Positions 45,777 to 57,584 of a DNA stretch of 64,000 nucleotides are shown piece after piece; position 1 is the stretch's first letter; each line of letters starts with the position of its first letter. The position numbers and the translations under genes are program-made. This DNA comes from Terana coerulea (taxonomy: Eukaryota; Basidiomycota; Agaricomycetes; Polyporales; Phanerochaetaceae). The notes under the pieces were generated by a model. That model had not been told where the DNA came from. It ran no database searches and saw only the letters and a program-made list of their open reading frames with translations. Location of the stretch: positions 1 to 64,000 of the forward strand of contig JAKOGH010000654.1 in the NCBI GenBank assembly GCA_024811115.1, written 5' to 3'.

Positions 45777-46226
45777 GGGTTGGTGCTTAGGGGATACGGT
45801 ACAAGGGAGGCGTCGCGGCAGATGCCCGGACGCCACGACGCCGTCTCAGTTCTTGGGTGGCCGCCATGTGTGTATCATACTCTATCATGCTATTTTTTGC
45901 TCGTCTTCTGCCAGCTTCTTCTGCTCGAGAGGAGTGCGAGCTGCGTCTGGAGTGCCTGCGTCGGTCAGCTGTGCGGGCATGCCCGAGGACGGTGGGAACG
46001 GGAACGCCTGATTCGGGCAGGACGAACCACGTCCGCCGCGCCGCCGACCAAGCGTTGTGCTGCTTTGCTCCCTCACGCGTCCACGACCCTCCTGCTTTCT
46101 CAATTCTGGACTCTGGCCACCCTGTCTGCCGCAGCGGTGTGGGGAACCTTGCCGGGATCTCCTCGAACCTCTGTCAGACCGCGACAGCTTTCTGTTCTGA
46201 GTCTGCTGCTTTCCGATGGCAGCAGG
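45777..46226. other. Spacer between Shr3 and the second SET gene
   Basis: It holds the Shr3 3' region and the promoter of the next gene. GC-rich; open frames on both strands look like composition effects. No gene seen. Confidence 0.5.
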
Positions 46227-49200
46227 ATGCCTACGCTGACAGAAGACGCGAGCGTATCAGCCCTGCTGCAGTGGTGCATAGAGCGCGGCATCTGGATCGA
46301 CGCGCGGCTTGCTGTGGTGCGGGATACAGACAATGGTGGTATATGCGTATACACTCGTCCAGGGACACACGTAGAATGCCGTACGACGCGTGAGTTTATG
46401 CTCAACGGCCTTCCTGCAGCTGTACCTGAATATCTGCTCACTCCGCTGCCCTGTTGCTTCTCTGCCCTGCCCGAACGCGGCACGTCTCACGCGCTTTTCC
46501 ACGGATGCAATAAACGGTGGTGGTGGAATGTGAATCGGGCAGTGGTAACGATCCCGAAGGCCGCGGTGCTGTCGGCGCGGACGTGCGCACTCGCGGGGCG
46601 CATCCCCGTCGTCCCGTACGGCCACGGCGTGCGCCTCGGGCTCGCGTTGGCGGTGTACAGCGAGCTGTGAGTAACCTTTCCATCGCACACGCGGGCGGAG
46701 CACTTATGGCAATCTTCCCTTCGGACGCACGCGGCCCTCCCCGGTGAACTCTCCATCATGCACACGTAGTCTCCAAGGTGAATCCTCGAAGTGGCACGGG
46801 TACCTCCAGAGCCTGCCTCGCCGTCCGGTGGAAGTCGCGGCGCTGTGGGGGTGCGACGACATGCGGTGGCTGGATAGTGACGAGGACGATGACGGGGCCG
46901 GCGAGACGGAGCGGGAGGCCAGAGAGGATGCCCGGATGGCGGCGGCGCTCGCGGCCGGGACGGAGATTGCGGGCGAGCTGCTGGGCGAGGAGGGCGCGCA
47001 CGTTCTGGTGAGTCGCGTTCGGCCTGTTTGTGCTCATTGCGCCTCCTTCGCAGCCCGGCCTGCGGTCGCGTGACACGCCGCCGCGCCTTCGATGTGCGTC
47101 CGGGCTCTGCTTTTGGCAGAGTTCCAATGCACATCACGGTCGCTAGATCTGCTGCGTCGGGAACAAGCTGCCCAGAGGCTTTGAGGTGCAGAGGGCCCCA
47201 TTTGTGACCCGTTGCCCAGACCGGCCCCAAGTCTATCGGATTCTGATCTACTGCTCGTACATCGTAACGCTACATCTGTACTCACTTGCCTTTTTCCTGC
47301 CGTGCAGGACGAAATGCGGCAATATTACATGGAGGTTGTCATGCCGGTGCTGTCTGGACCGAGCGTTGCATCACGCCTGACCCTCGCCGGGTTCCTGCAC
47401 GCGTATTCCCTCGTCAGCTCGCGGGCGTTCCTCGTCGATGCGCACCACTCGCTCGCGCTGGTGCCCATTGCCGATGCGTGAGTGTCTTTGATGTATTCTT
47501 GCGCGTGCGCCGGTTTGCGTTACGAATGGCCTGCGCGGATATGAGGCAGAAGGGCCGTCTCGACGCGGGTCGGGGCTGAGCCACATGCGGGCTGCTGGTT
47601 GCCTGGACGGCGGGATCAGCCGCGCATTCAGCGAAGGGCGGTTCTGCGTCGCTGCCATCTCTATTATGCATGGCGTTTCCCCGCGCGGTTTCCCATCGCG
47701 CGTTACGGAAGGGCAGCCCTCGATCTCACACCCGCTCTGTCTGCCCAGGTTCAACCACACGCAGGACCATCACGTCCACCTGGAGGTAACGTAATTCATT
47801 TCTGGGGGTTCTCCCTGTACCGCCGGCAGCGCACTGACGTCCTGATGTGCTTCTTCCACACATATCCCATCCCTCCCACACGATCTCGACGCGGCGAATT
47901 GCCACATCGTGTGCCCTTCGCTGAACGCACCGCCCGACTCCACCCTGCATTCGCCCGCCGTTTCGCCGACGGCGCCCGCCGTGTCGTGTGCGTCGTCACG
48001 CAGAGCGAGTTCGACGTGTGCGGCAGCTGCGGCGCGGTGGAGCAGTGCCCACACGACCAGGACGCGGGGGACGCGCAGGCGGAGGCGCCGCGGGATGCGA
48101 ATGCACCGGCCCCCGGCGGCGGTGTGAGCGCGCTGGCCCGGGACAAGGCGCGCGCGGCGCGAGGGATGGCCGGAACGGGCAGCGCGCCCGACGCTGAGTC
48201 TCAATCGCCCGCCGACAGCACCTATACGGACACCGACGTGGACACGTGCGACATGGTCGCGAACGCACCCATCCCCGGCGGGGTGGAGGTGTTCAACACG
48301 TACGGCGAGGGCCTCACGAACGCGCAGCTGCTCGCGCGGTACGGGTTCATGCTGGACGGGAACGAGCACGACGTCGTCACGTTCTCACCGGAGGACTTGC
48401 CCGTCCTGACGCGCCGCACGCAGGGCTCCGCAACGGGCGGGGTGCTCCAGGTCTTCCATGCCGTGCGCCGAATATGGCCCGCGAGCGGTGCCTGCTGGCC
48501 ACCCTCCAGCCTCGTATACCGCCCTGAGGGGCTACTTTCATCTACTGCGTCACTGCCTTCTGGGCCCGACGAGGAGCTTGGTGACGGTGGCGGACAGCTT
48601 CCCGGGCGGCGCACGGAGGGGCTGCGCCTTTGCGTGAACAGTGACGGGCGGGTCTCGCACGACCTCTGGCTCTACTGCACCGTGCACACCGTCCTCGATA
48701 CATTACAAACACCTCACACGACGACGTCCGCGGATCCCCACGCGCTGGCGGCCGCCGCCAGACGGCTCGCGCAGTGCCAGCTCGACGCGGAGGCAGTAAC
48801 GGCGCGCGCACGCCCCGAAGCGGCGGATGACGACGAGGGCGACGGGGATTTACCGCGAGATGAAGGCACGCCTGGCTCAGATACGGTGCGTCTGCGCATT
48901 CATGTCCTCTCTCTTGTTCTCTGCCTCTTCCTGTGGCCGCTTCGTCTTCCGCGCCCTTCCATCGTCTTCGCTGCCTGATACGGCCGTCCGGGGTGTGACG
49001 ACGAGCCTTCCGCCACGGCGTGGGGAGATCTCGTCGCACGGCTGCCGTATGCGGGAGGTTTGCACGTTGTGTGCACCCAGGCGTGTGCAGAGCTCGGTGC
49101 GGGATGTCACGCTCTATGTGCCGTGCTTGGGTTCACCGCGGCGGTCCTCACCCATGTGCGGCGCACCCTCGCTGCCTTCCGCGCACGCGTGCAGGCGCGC

Positions 49201-52200
49201 TTCTCCGTCTGCTCTGAGAGAGGCTCGCGCGCGCACTCGTCTCCGTACGACGCACGCGCGCACGCGATTCGCCCGCGCAAGGCTGTTTCGCCCTCCCTCT
49301 CCCTTCGCGCCCCCGTGTGTGCGCCAAGCGTGTGCGATAGGTTGTGCTGATTGTGCACGCAGGATGCGCAGATGCTCGCGGCGCTCGCGCGCACGGTGAC
49401 GTGGGCGTGCACGTCCTCGCCGCGCGCCGCCCGGCTGGGCCGCCTCACGCCCGCCGGGAGCGCCCTCCCCACCGCGCAGCTGGCCGCCTTGCTCGATGTG
49501 AGTGCGCTTCCCACCTTCATTAACGCCCCATCTTCCCTCCTCCCCGTCTCCTGCGTCTCCGCCGCCGACGCCTGCGTCCCGTGTTCTGTGTTCTGAGTTC
49601 TGAGTTCTGCATCACCGTGGGCCCCCGTGCTGCCCCGCGGCTTCGCGTCCTGCGCTGTCCCTGGATGGGGGCCCTGGGACCCCCCGCGTGCATCAGCGGG
49701 CGGCGGGGCTCGCTGCCCTCTACGCCCGCGGGTGCCACGTCCCGTCGCTTCGCGTGATGCCATCCGTGCGCGTGCGCGCTGCGGTCACGGAACCTTGCCC
49801 TCCAGCTCGCTCGCCGGTGTGGTCGCCGGGCAGGGCCGCGCCAGGTCGCCGAGCGACAGCTGTCTCCTGCGGCGCTGGGCGAGTGGGCAGGCGGGGTCAT
49901 GTCGCGCGTCACGTCTATGGTATAGGACCGCTGTGCTCGAAGCCACGCCTCGCGTCCGTGACGGGCGCCTGTCCGCGTGTGCGTGGGGATGTGCGAGTGT
50001 GGGTGTCCCGGCACGACGTCGCGGTCTGGACTCGTGCGGGCCCAGGCCTGGCTCTGGTGTCTGCGTTCCTTCTGTCGTGTTCTGCGTTCTGTGTTCTGTG
50101 TTCTGTGTTCTGTATTCTATGTTCGTCCCAGCCTGTTCTTGTCTGGCGGAGCCCGTGCTGTCCGAGCCCGCCGCGTTTCTGCGGCCAGTGACAGCAAGCA
50201 GCCCAGCAGGGTTCTGGGGTCGTAGCGACCGTCTGACGGGCCTGGCTGGGACGATCGTGGCGGCGTGTCTCTCTTCCTGTGTCCCCGTCGCACCGCCGGT
50301 ATCAGCACCACCCTTACCCACCACATGAGCCCCACCAGCCAGCTGGAACGCGCCATATCGTTTACTTTAACCTTTTGTGATCATGGATATTGCTGTTTCG
50401 CCTAAATTTTAGCTGTGTTTTTCCTCAGGGACAGCGGGAGCCGCGGTATTGTCCCTGCGCTCTGTGTCGCAGGGCTGCGGCGGGCTCACCCCGCGCACAC
50501 CCCGCGCCCGCCGCCGTCCGAAAAATACGCGGCCGCGGAGCCCAATGCGCGCGGCGGGCCTGGACTCGTGCACCCCCTCGCGCCGCCGCTTTACCCTCCC
50601 ACTCTACGCACCTGCCCTATGGAGCAAGGGACGCGGAGGGCGAGGCTGGGCAGGAGAGGGTTCCTACCCTCATTTCGCGAATTGGCTTTTCATTTCATTT
50701 TGTCGTCGCGTTCTTATTTCACGTTCATCTTCATGCTGCATATGCTGGTTTACGCTCTTCGCGTGTCGTGTCGGTATTTCATACCGCGATGGGTGTGTCC
50801 GAGCGCGGCTGGATGCGAAGGGAGGGCGGTTGGCGCGCGCGGTGATCTCCTTGGTGCAATATCAGCAAGGGCTACTGTACGTGTACATGCAGTGGATGTC
50901 ACAGCGCAGCTCCCCTTCCTTGCCTTTAGGCTTCTGCCTTGCCCCTCGCGGCGGATTACGATCGAGCGCGCCCCCTTCTGCGCTCGCCGCCCCTTGTGGC
51001 CGTTCGCACCCCCCGCGCAGGGAAACCTTAAACTCGCGTCACGCCGCGTTGCGCGCCCGGGAGGCGTCCTTGCCTGTCCCGGGCGTGCATTGATGCGAGC
51101 GATCTGCGCGGCGGACCCGCGGCGGTGGCGCGTGTGTGCAGGCCCGCACCGCCTGCTGCATCGTGCCTTCTGGCGTGCCCGCTCATAATGTGAGCCAGGG
51201 TGGAGATGGAGGTGACGGGGGCGGGTGGCTCACCGGCTTGCGCGATGCGCTGGGAGAGGGTTTGCACGCAGGATGCGGATCGTCTCTGCCTCGCAGGGGC
51301 AGGTCGTTGGTGCGTTCGCCCCCGCGGCGGGCGTGCTTATCCGTGCGCTCCACTCCGTGCGTGTGTGGCGCCGCCACGCCCTGGCGCTGCGTTCCCTCGA
51401 GCGGAGGGCGCAGGAGGCAGCGAGCGTAGCGCAGCGTCACGACGGTGTCCCTGCGCTGCGTCCGTGTGCAGCCGGGTGCGCTGGCGAGCTGCTCGCGAAC
51501 CGGGCTCGATGCGACGCGAGGCAGCAGGCCGGCGCGCAGGCACGGATCGCGAACTGTATCTCTGCCATCTTCGCTCCTATCCCCCCTCCCTTCCCATCCC
51601 ATTCAATTTAGCTGTTCAATTCATCCGCCTATCGACTCAATGGCACGCGCTTTCTCCCGTCCCACCTATTCATACGCGTGCATCCCACGCTTTTTCTGGC
51701 CCCCTTCCGATGCGATCCTCTGAGGAATCTGCAGATGCGGAAGATGGGCGGTGGTTCGTTCTGCGCACGGGCTGGCTGGTGGCTTGGCTGGTTGACGGTG
51801 GTGCTGGTGCTGGTGCTGATGTGTGAATAGGAGCTGTTGCAGGCCTGGAGACTTGGCGCACGCACGGCGCGGCGTGGCCTGTCTTTCGCCTTCTTTCGAA
51901 GGGGAGGCACGCCGGATAAGGCAGCGCGGACTATAGATGGGCATGTGTGCATGTCGCCATCCGCCCATGCACTTCGCTTCTTACCTCTCGCCTGCTCGCG
52001 CCTGGAATACAGACACTTCTGCTCAGGCTGAGCACCGCTTCTCACGCGGAGGGACGAGGCCGGCCTGGGCTCGTTGTGTATGTCACTGCTGTCTAGATGG
52101 GAGGGATAGAGTGTTGGCGAGGCGGAGGTCGCGGAGGTCGTAAGCGTGCGTTCGTTTTAAATGACGAGCGAGGTCTCCGCTGAGTCGGTGTGCTGGTGAG

Positions 52201-53822
52201 GGGAGTGCGCTGAGGTTGGAGAGCTGGGTGTCGGAACATGTGAGACCATACATCTCGAACGTGTGGATGTAGGGGCTACACATATTTCGACGCCTGCAAC
52301 GCCCACGCCCTCGTAGAAGATCACGCCGATGCATTCAGCACATCGACTCCGCGCAACGCTACCACCAGGCGCCCGGCCTCCCGCGAGCCTCGTCTGCCCT
52401 CCTTCCCCTCTTCGCCTCCCTTCCTTCTTTTGCGTCCTTCTCTATCATGACCAGTCTCCGCCGCACCCCCTGCGTCACGCCGCCAGCCCTTCTGCGCGCC
52501 CGCGCCGCCCGGGGACTTACGTCCTCATCTCGCTCTCCCATCTGAACGCCAGCTCCTGAACCTTACCGGCCCCTCCCCTGCACTGCTCGCAAGGGCGAGC
52601 GAGCAGCGAAAACAGGGATGCAGTGCCCGGCACATCAGACGAGCTGTGCTCGTGCACTTTTCTATTTTTTGTCCATCTTTCCATTGTCCCATCGTTCGGT
52701 TTCTGTTCGTCCTTTTTTCTCCTTGCTGTCGCGTCACGCCTGACGCAGCCCATTGTCCTCGCGTATCGCCCTCTCGTCCTCCTCCTAGGGTTTTCGAACG
52801 TCGCGTATCGGGCGCAATCGTCGATGGGCTGCCGGTAAGCGACGCCGGGCCCGGCGCGTTGATGGCGCCCACCGTCGCAGTGCCAGTCGTCGCGACCGGA
52901 TGCGGCGCGGGAGGGCCACATTGGCGGTGCGCTCTGCGATTCATTGAGGCACGGCGCGGTGATGCGACGCGTCTCGAGCTCGCCCCCGCGCGACGCCCGA
53001 CACGCACGGTGCGTCTGCATTTGTGGCGCGACGTGACGTGTCCTGTCGGGCGCATCAGCCTCCGGCGCGCTTTGCGTCTTTTTTCCGTCCGTCCATCCAT
53101 CCTCGCCAGGCGAAACGGGTCCGAGTTTCTCGGGCACCGATTGCGGCGGCTGGTTCAAGGCCATTGTCCTGGCGTGCCTGTTGCAGCTGGTTGCCTGTCT
53201 CCCGTTCCTTGTCTCCGATTTATTGTCCTGCGCGCACGCGTGGCCATTGTCCTTGCGCGCGCGTTGGGCGATGATGGATGTTCTTCTCGCCCGCTTGGCG
53301 ACCGGCGCGGGAGTGGGTCGTTCGTGTTCCCTTCCCGGGCTTTGATGGGCCTAGCGGACTTTGTGGCGTCGCGTCCCTGCTTCATCTCCCTCCCGTCCCC
53401 TCCCATCCCTTCCGGTCTCTTCCTTTCCCTTCCATGCCTCTCATTTATCCCTTTTGCGTGCTCGCGATATGTCCGACGCATGGAACCGCCGCTGATCATG
53501 CGTCCGCTTGTTGATACAGGATCTGCCCGCGGCGGGCCACACGCGGACGCGCGCGGCGCTGCAGCAGGCCCTCGCGGAGCGCAGCCTGCTCGCGAGCTGC
53601 GCCGCGGCGTGGCGCGAGCTTGGCGACGCCCTCGGACGGCCGACGGCGGCGCACGGCGGGGCGGATCTGTCCGAGGACGCCGTCTCGGGTGCAGAGCGGG
53701 GTCTGGGGAGGACGCTGAAGAGGATGCGGAGCGATTCGGAGGGTGAAGAGAGTGGAGGGAGGCTGCCACCGGCGTTAGGTATGCTGATCGCGTATGCGTC
53801 GGACTCGGAGGACGAGGGATAG
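46227..53822 (+). CDS. SET domain methyltransferase (SETD3/Rkm-like) with a 4-kb intron
   Basis: A SET methyltransferase of the Rubisco-LSMT/SETD3/Rkm class, which modifies ribosomal proteins, elongation factors or actin. Eight exons join in phase to 683 aa: 46227-46389, 46543-46666, 46770-47007, 47308-47477, 47749-47785, 48004-48885, 49363-49497, 53520-53822. Motifs are LLQWCIERGIWIDARL, TTLVTIPKAAVLSARTC, YLQSLP, AFNHTQDHHVHLE (the NHxx cofactor site), and EVFNTYGEGLTNAQLLARYGF with the catalytic Tyr region. GLRLCVNSDGRVSHDLWLY and an alpha-helical substrate-binding tail follow, ending SDSEDEG. The last intron (49498-53519) is 4022 nt; the others are 103-477 nt. The final exon could instead belong to another transcript, but phase and helical character fit this gene. 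Confidence 0.82.
49582..49609 (+). repeat. Heptamer repeat (TGTTCTG)4
   Basis: Four tandem units, TGTTCTG twice and AGTTCTG twice, inside the long intron. A related block of six units lies at 50078-50119. Confidence 0.9.
50078..50119 (+). repeat. Heptamer repeat (TGTTCTG)6
   Basis: Six tandem units, TGTTCTG with one C-start unit and a last degenerate TATTCTA. It is the same motif as at 49582-49609, about 470 nt upstream. Confidence 0.9.
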
Positions 53823-55939
53823 AGAATCCCTGCAAAACGCATGACATGCCTGGATTTCTGTCTGATGCTACCCATGTATGTTGTCTAAAGGCTTCTGGTG
53901 GATAGATTGGATACTCCTATTTAGTTTCATTGCTGCTGGCTATCCGCACACGGACGTGTATATCCGACCAAGAAGTCTGGATAGATGGCTGTCATTGTCC
54001 CGTTTATTGCAATTTATTTATTTTTACCAGCAGACATGATATCTGCACCGCTGCGCCTCCCCTGATACGCCAACACCGAGAATCCAAGTAGACACCCGCA
54101 TATACCCTGATAGCGTTCGCAGTTTACCTTTCCTTGACGAAGAACGATAGCGTGACACAGCGCTGACAGCTGTGGAGCGCCTGCGCTTTGGCACCCGCTC
54201 ATTGCCTTCTGACGTGCACAGGCTGCTGTAGGGGCCCTGGTCAGACCCTGGTCACATTCCCTGGGACGCCGCGCCCACGTGTATCTCACGAAGGTAGTTA
54301 GGGTTGGATGGCGGAGAGGAGGGATAGAATTATAGATGGATATGTCGATGGATGGCCAGCGCGAAAAAGATCGAAGGGCCGTGCCACCATCTGCATCCCA
54401 GCAGCGTATAGGGGACCAGATACTGCGCCGCACCGCAAAAGAAATATATTGGCTTGATATCTGGGTGGCGTACACGGTCCTCCGCTCGTCCACGTACGAG
54501 ATTGTACTGACCGTGATGCAAGCCAGGGCTTCCCAGTCAGCAGGAGCATCAGAGCACAGGAAGATGTGAAGATTTCGCCCCCAGATATCCCCACCCCCTC
54601 TCTCTGCACGCTTCGCGCCTTCCCAGCAGTGCACCACGGCATACGCGTCTTAGAGTTCCGCCACGGCCCTGCCTGCCTGCTGGCCTGACCAGTCACCGGT
54701 GCCCCGGACGGGCGTTTGAGCGGCCGCGCGCGCATTCGCTGCAGCAAGCCTATGCCAGAGGCCGTCCCCAAGCGTTGAGTACTTCTGCGTCTTCGTCTGC
54801 GGACGGCGGAGGGAGGGCGTGCGGCGCGGGGTGGGCATCCCAGGATCGGCCGGCGCGCGTGGGGACGATCGCGCGGGGGGTTCTGCGTGCAGGGGCGGCG
54901 GGAAGACGGGCGGAGGGCGTGCGTGCGAAGGGTATGGGAGAAGACCCAACATAGTACTTGCGAGTGCTGCAGCTTCGCGGGAGAAAATGGGACGGCACGT
55001 ACGGCGGGGCCTGGTGGAGAGTATAGGGGTGGAGGGGAATATCGTCCAGTGGTGGCGTCGGGAGAAGGGGCGTCGCGCCGGGGACCGAGAGTACTTGGTG
55101 TGCTCTGCATAGACTGCTGTGCAGGAAAGACAGCTGTACGGTAGACCGCCGCGTGCGCAGAACGTCGAGAAGAGAAAGTATCGAGGCACCAGGGTGAAAG
55201 TAGACGGAAGAGTGGTCGGAGAACGCACCGGATTTTGCTGCTCCTGTCTTCTTTTTTGCGCAGAATATTGCTGCGTAGCATGCCGGACGCGTGCGCCCCT
55301 CCTACGCCCCCGGTCGGACCGAAATGCAGTTGCCAAGGCGGGCGCAAAGGCGGCTGGAGAAGGCGGGCGGGGTGTGCAGCGACAGCGGCGGCGGCGAGAG
55401 AAGCGCAGGCGAGAGGGGCCAGGGCCGATGGTGCGAATCGAGTGGATCGTGCGCAGAGGCAGCGAGCCAGCACAGCGCAGTCAAGACGCATCGGCACGCG
55501 TGCGCGTGGTGGCGCAGAAGGCGGACGGGGACCGGCGGCAGCAGCGTACCCCGGCGGGGGCGCTTCTCCCGGCCGAGGGGGTGCCCAAAGCGGCAGGCGT
55601 CGGGCGAGTCAACGTTGCCCAACGCGGCGGGCGTGGGAGCGCGTCGGGGCGTGAGTCATGGCGTGTCGCGCGATAGGCCGAGTGGGGGCGCCCGTCCAAA
55701 GGGTCGGAGGGCGAGGCAGGTCTCGGTGCGCTGTGACGGCCTGTGACGGGTCTGTGACACGATCGGCGGGGATCTCATCTGGGGCAGGGCAGCACCTCCC
55801 CGGAATGGATAGTTTGATCGAGTGAATATGAGGGACCCCGCGACCCAAGGGAACGGTACAGAACCGGTGAGACCGCGAGACTCATATAACCATCCGCCTT
55901 CGGGCCCTCTGCACGCTCTGTTCCCCGCTGCCGACGACG
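53823..55939. other. 2.1-kb GC-rich region without a supported gene
   Basis: Long open frames run on both strands (for example minus 54298-55497), but they follow GC-rich composition, are Pro/Arg/Ala-rich and overlap one another. A minus-strand Pro-rich exon (55003-55110, from an ATG) has a donor but only a 36-nt intron to the nearest acceptor. I see no domain. The right end is the Ecl1-like promoter. Confidence 0.45.
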
Positions 55940-57584
55940 ATGGACGCGATCGACGTCGCTTGGTGCCTCTACTGCCACAAGAAAACGGTGCGTGCCCCCT
56001 CCCTCGTCGTCGTCCCCGACGGCGTGCTCACCCCCCACAGATCGACGAGGTCTACTGCAGCCTCGAGTGCCGCGACCTCCACGCCATGGCCGCCGCCCAC
56101 ACCACCGACACCTACTCGCCCCGCCCCTCGTCCCCCGCCCTCTCCGACCTGTCCGACCTCGACCTCAGTGCGCCCCTCCTACCACCGGCGCACCAGGAGT
56201 CCGACCTCACCGCCGAGGAGTGGGTCGGCAAGGGCACAGACGGCATCCACGCCTGGGCTGCGACCGTCCCCTCGGCGCACCGCCGTCCTCGTACGTCTCC
56301 TCCATCCACGTTCCCTCCGCCGCCGCCGCCATCGCCGCCCACCGTGCGGCCCCGCAAGAGCACCTCCTCTGCCCGCTCGGCGCTGAGCGCGACCTCCTCC
56401 ACGGGCGCCCGCTCGAAAGCGTCCGCGGGCCCCAGCCCCGCACCCAACGCCGTCGCCTCGAGCTCGACGCTGCGCCCGCCGCTCGCGCTCTCCGACCCGC
56501 AGGCCCGCGCCGCCGCGGCTCTACCTCGCCTCGTCCTCGCCGTCCACGCAACGCTGCGCCGCGCACGCGCACTCGCCCGACGACGGCACGGTGTGCTCGC
56601 CTGCGTCCGCGGCGTGCACTGCCCTCCCGCACGGCGGCGCGCCGTCGCCCGCGGGCTCGTCTGTGCCCGCGAGCCCCGTGCGCCCCATCCTCGCCGCGCG
56701 TGCGTCGCTGCCGTCGCTGACGGCGCGCAGCGCGAGCGCGAGCCTCAGCAGCCTCGCGACACCCCACACCGCGAGCCGGCCGCCGTCCGCACCCGCCTCG
56801 CGCCCCCAGAGCCGGCCGTCCTCCCGCCCGCAGTCGCAGTACGCACACCAACTCACGCCCTCCGCCTCGGGCTCCTCCGCCGACCCCCACCACCCCCTCC
56901 ACGACGCAGAGAGCGCGCACGAGCCGTCGTACTTTGAGTCCGTGTCCGAGTTCGGCGCGGACGACGCCATCCTGCGCGGGAAGGGCAAGGCGAAGGAGCG
57001 GCAGGGGGACGTGGACGAGCCGCCTGAGCCGGCTCGGCGCACACCTGGGCGAGGGCATGCGGCAGTGGGCCTCGGAGGCCCGATACTCGCCGTACAGCAC
57101 GGTTCCTGTCGTGTCGTCGACGCCCGTCGCGCCGCGCGAGAAGACCGTGACGCGCACGCCTGAACAACAACGACCGAGCAGGCGGTCCCAGCCGCAGCCT
57201 CTGCCGGCACCATCCCAACCCACGCAGGCGCGCCGCCGCGGGGCCGCCCCGTTCGCGGTGCAGGGCGAGTGCCCGCGGCCGTCGACGTCGCACCTGAAGC
57301 TCGAGAAGGCGCACCAGAAGGCGCGGCGCGAGCACGCCGACCTCGGCCGCCACTTTGCGCTGAGCCACATGAGCGGCGGCTTCCTGCCCCCGCCGCCGCA
57401 ACGACACCAGCCGCCGCCGCGCCCGGCGGAGGACATCTTCCAGCTGGAGGACGAGGACGAGGCGTGCGGGGTGCTCGGCCGCGCGGGGCGGGCGCCGGAG
57501 GTGGACTACGACCTGCCCGTGTGGCGCGCCCGCGGCTGCAAGGTCGTGCGTGCCGAGCGCACGTTTGCCGTACAAGGCCAATAA
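55940..57584 (+). CDS. Ecl1-like zinc-binding protein with two frame slips
   Basis: Exon 1 (55940-55987, MDAIDVAWCLYCHKKT) and exon 2 from 56041 (IDEVYCSLECRDLHAM) form the short CxxC...CxxxC zinc motif of the fungal ECL1/2/3 family; a 53-nt GT-AG intron separates them. Family members extend chronological lifespan and respond to zinc or sulfur starvation in fission yeast. The rest is a long Ser/Pro/Ala-rich region. The sensible frame shifts by +1 near 56510-56520 (into YLASSSPSTQR) and again by +1 near 57030-57045 (into GEGMRQWASEARYSPYSTV). No intron fits either place, and both are GC-rich. They may be sequence errors or real mutations. The frame ends in TAA at 57582-57584 after a conserved-looking DYDLPVWRARGCKVVRAE. 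Confidence 0.7.

Larger units (their letters stand above)
49498..53519 (+). other. 4022-nt intron in the SET gene
   Basis: The donor GTGAGTGCG follows LAALLD and the acceptor TTGATACAG precedes DLPAAGHTRTR; both are phase 0. The interior is GC-rich with pyrimidine tracts and no convincing protein domain on either strand. I found no LTR, terminal inverted repeat or transposase. It may contain unrecognised exons or a non-coding RNA. Confidence 0.6.

Noticed and set aside
45160..46011. Long open frames overlapping Shr3 and its 3' side
   Set aside because: They run across Shr3 exons and introns in other frames and are Arg/Ala-rich, a composition effect of GC-rich coding sequence.
49363..51330. 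Shared GCACGCAGGATGCG word at 49356 and 51284 as a duplicated SET exon
   Set aside because: The similarity stops after the short word and the following sequence does not align.
52517..53164. 215-residue minus frame inside the long SET intron
   Set aside because: Low-complexity, overlaps an equally long plus frame, no domain or promoter; it looked like a nested gene at first.
54298..55497. 399-residue minus open frame and a Pro-rich candidate exon at 55003-55110
   Set aside because: Pro/Arg-rich translation of GC-rich DNA; the only nearby acceptor would make a 36-nt intron and no family is recognised.
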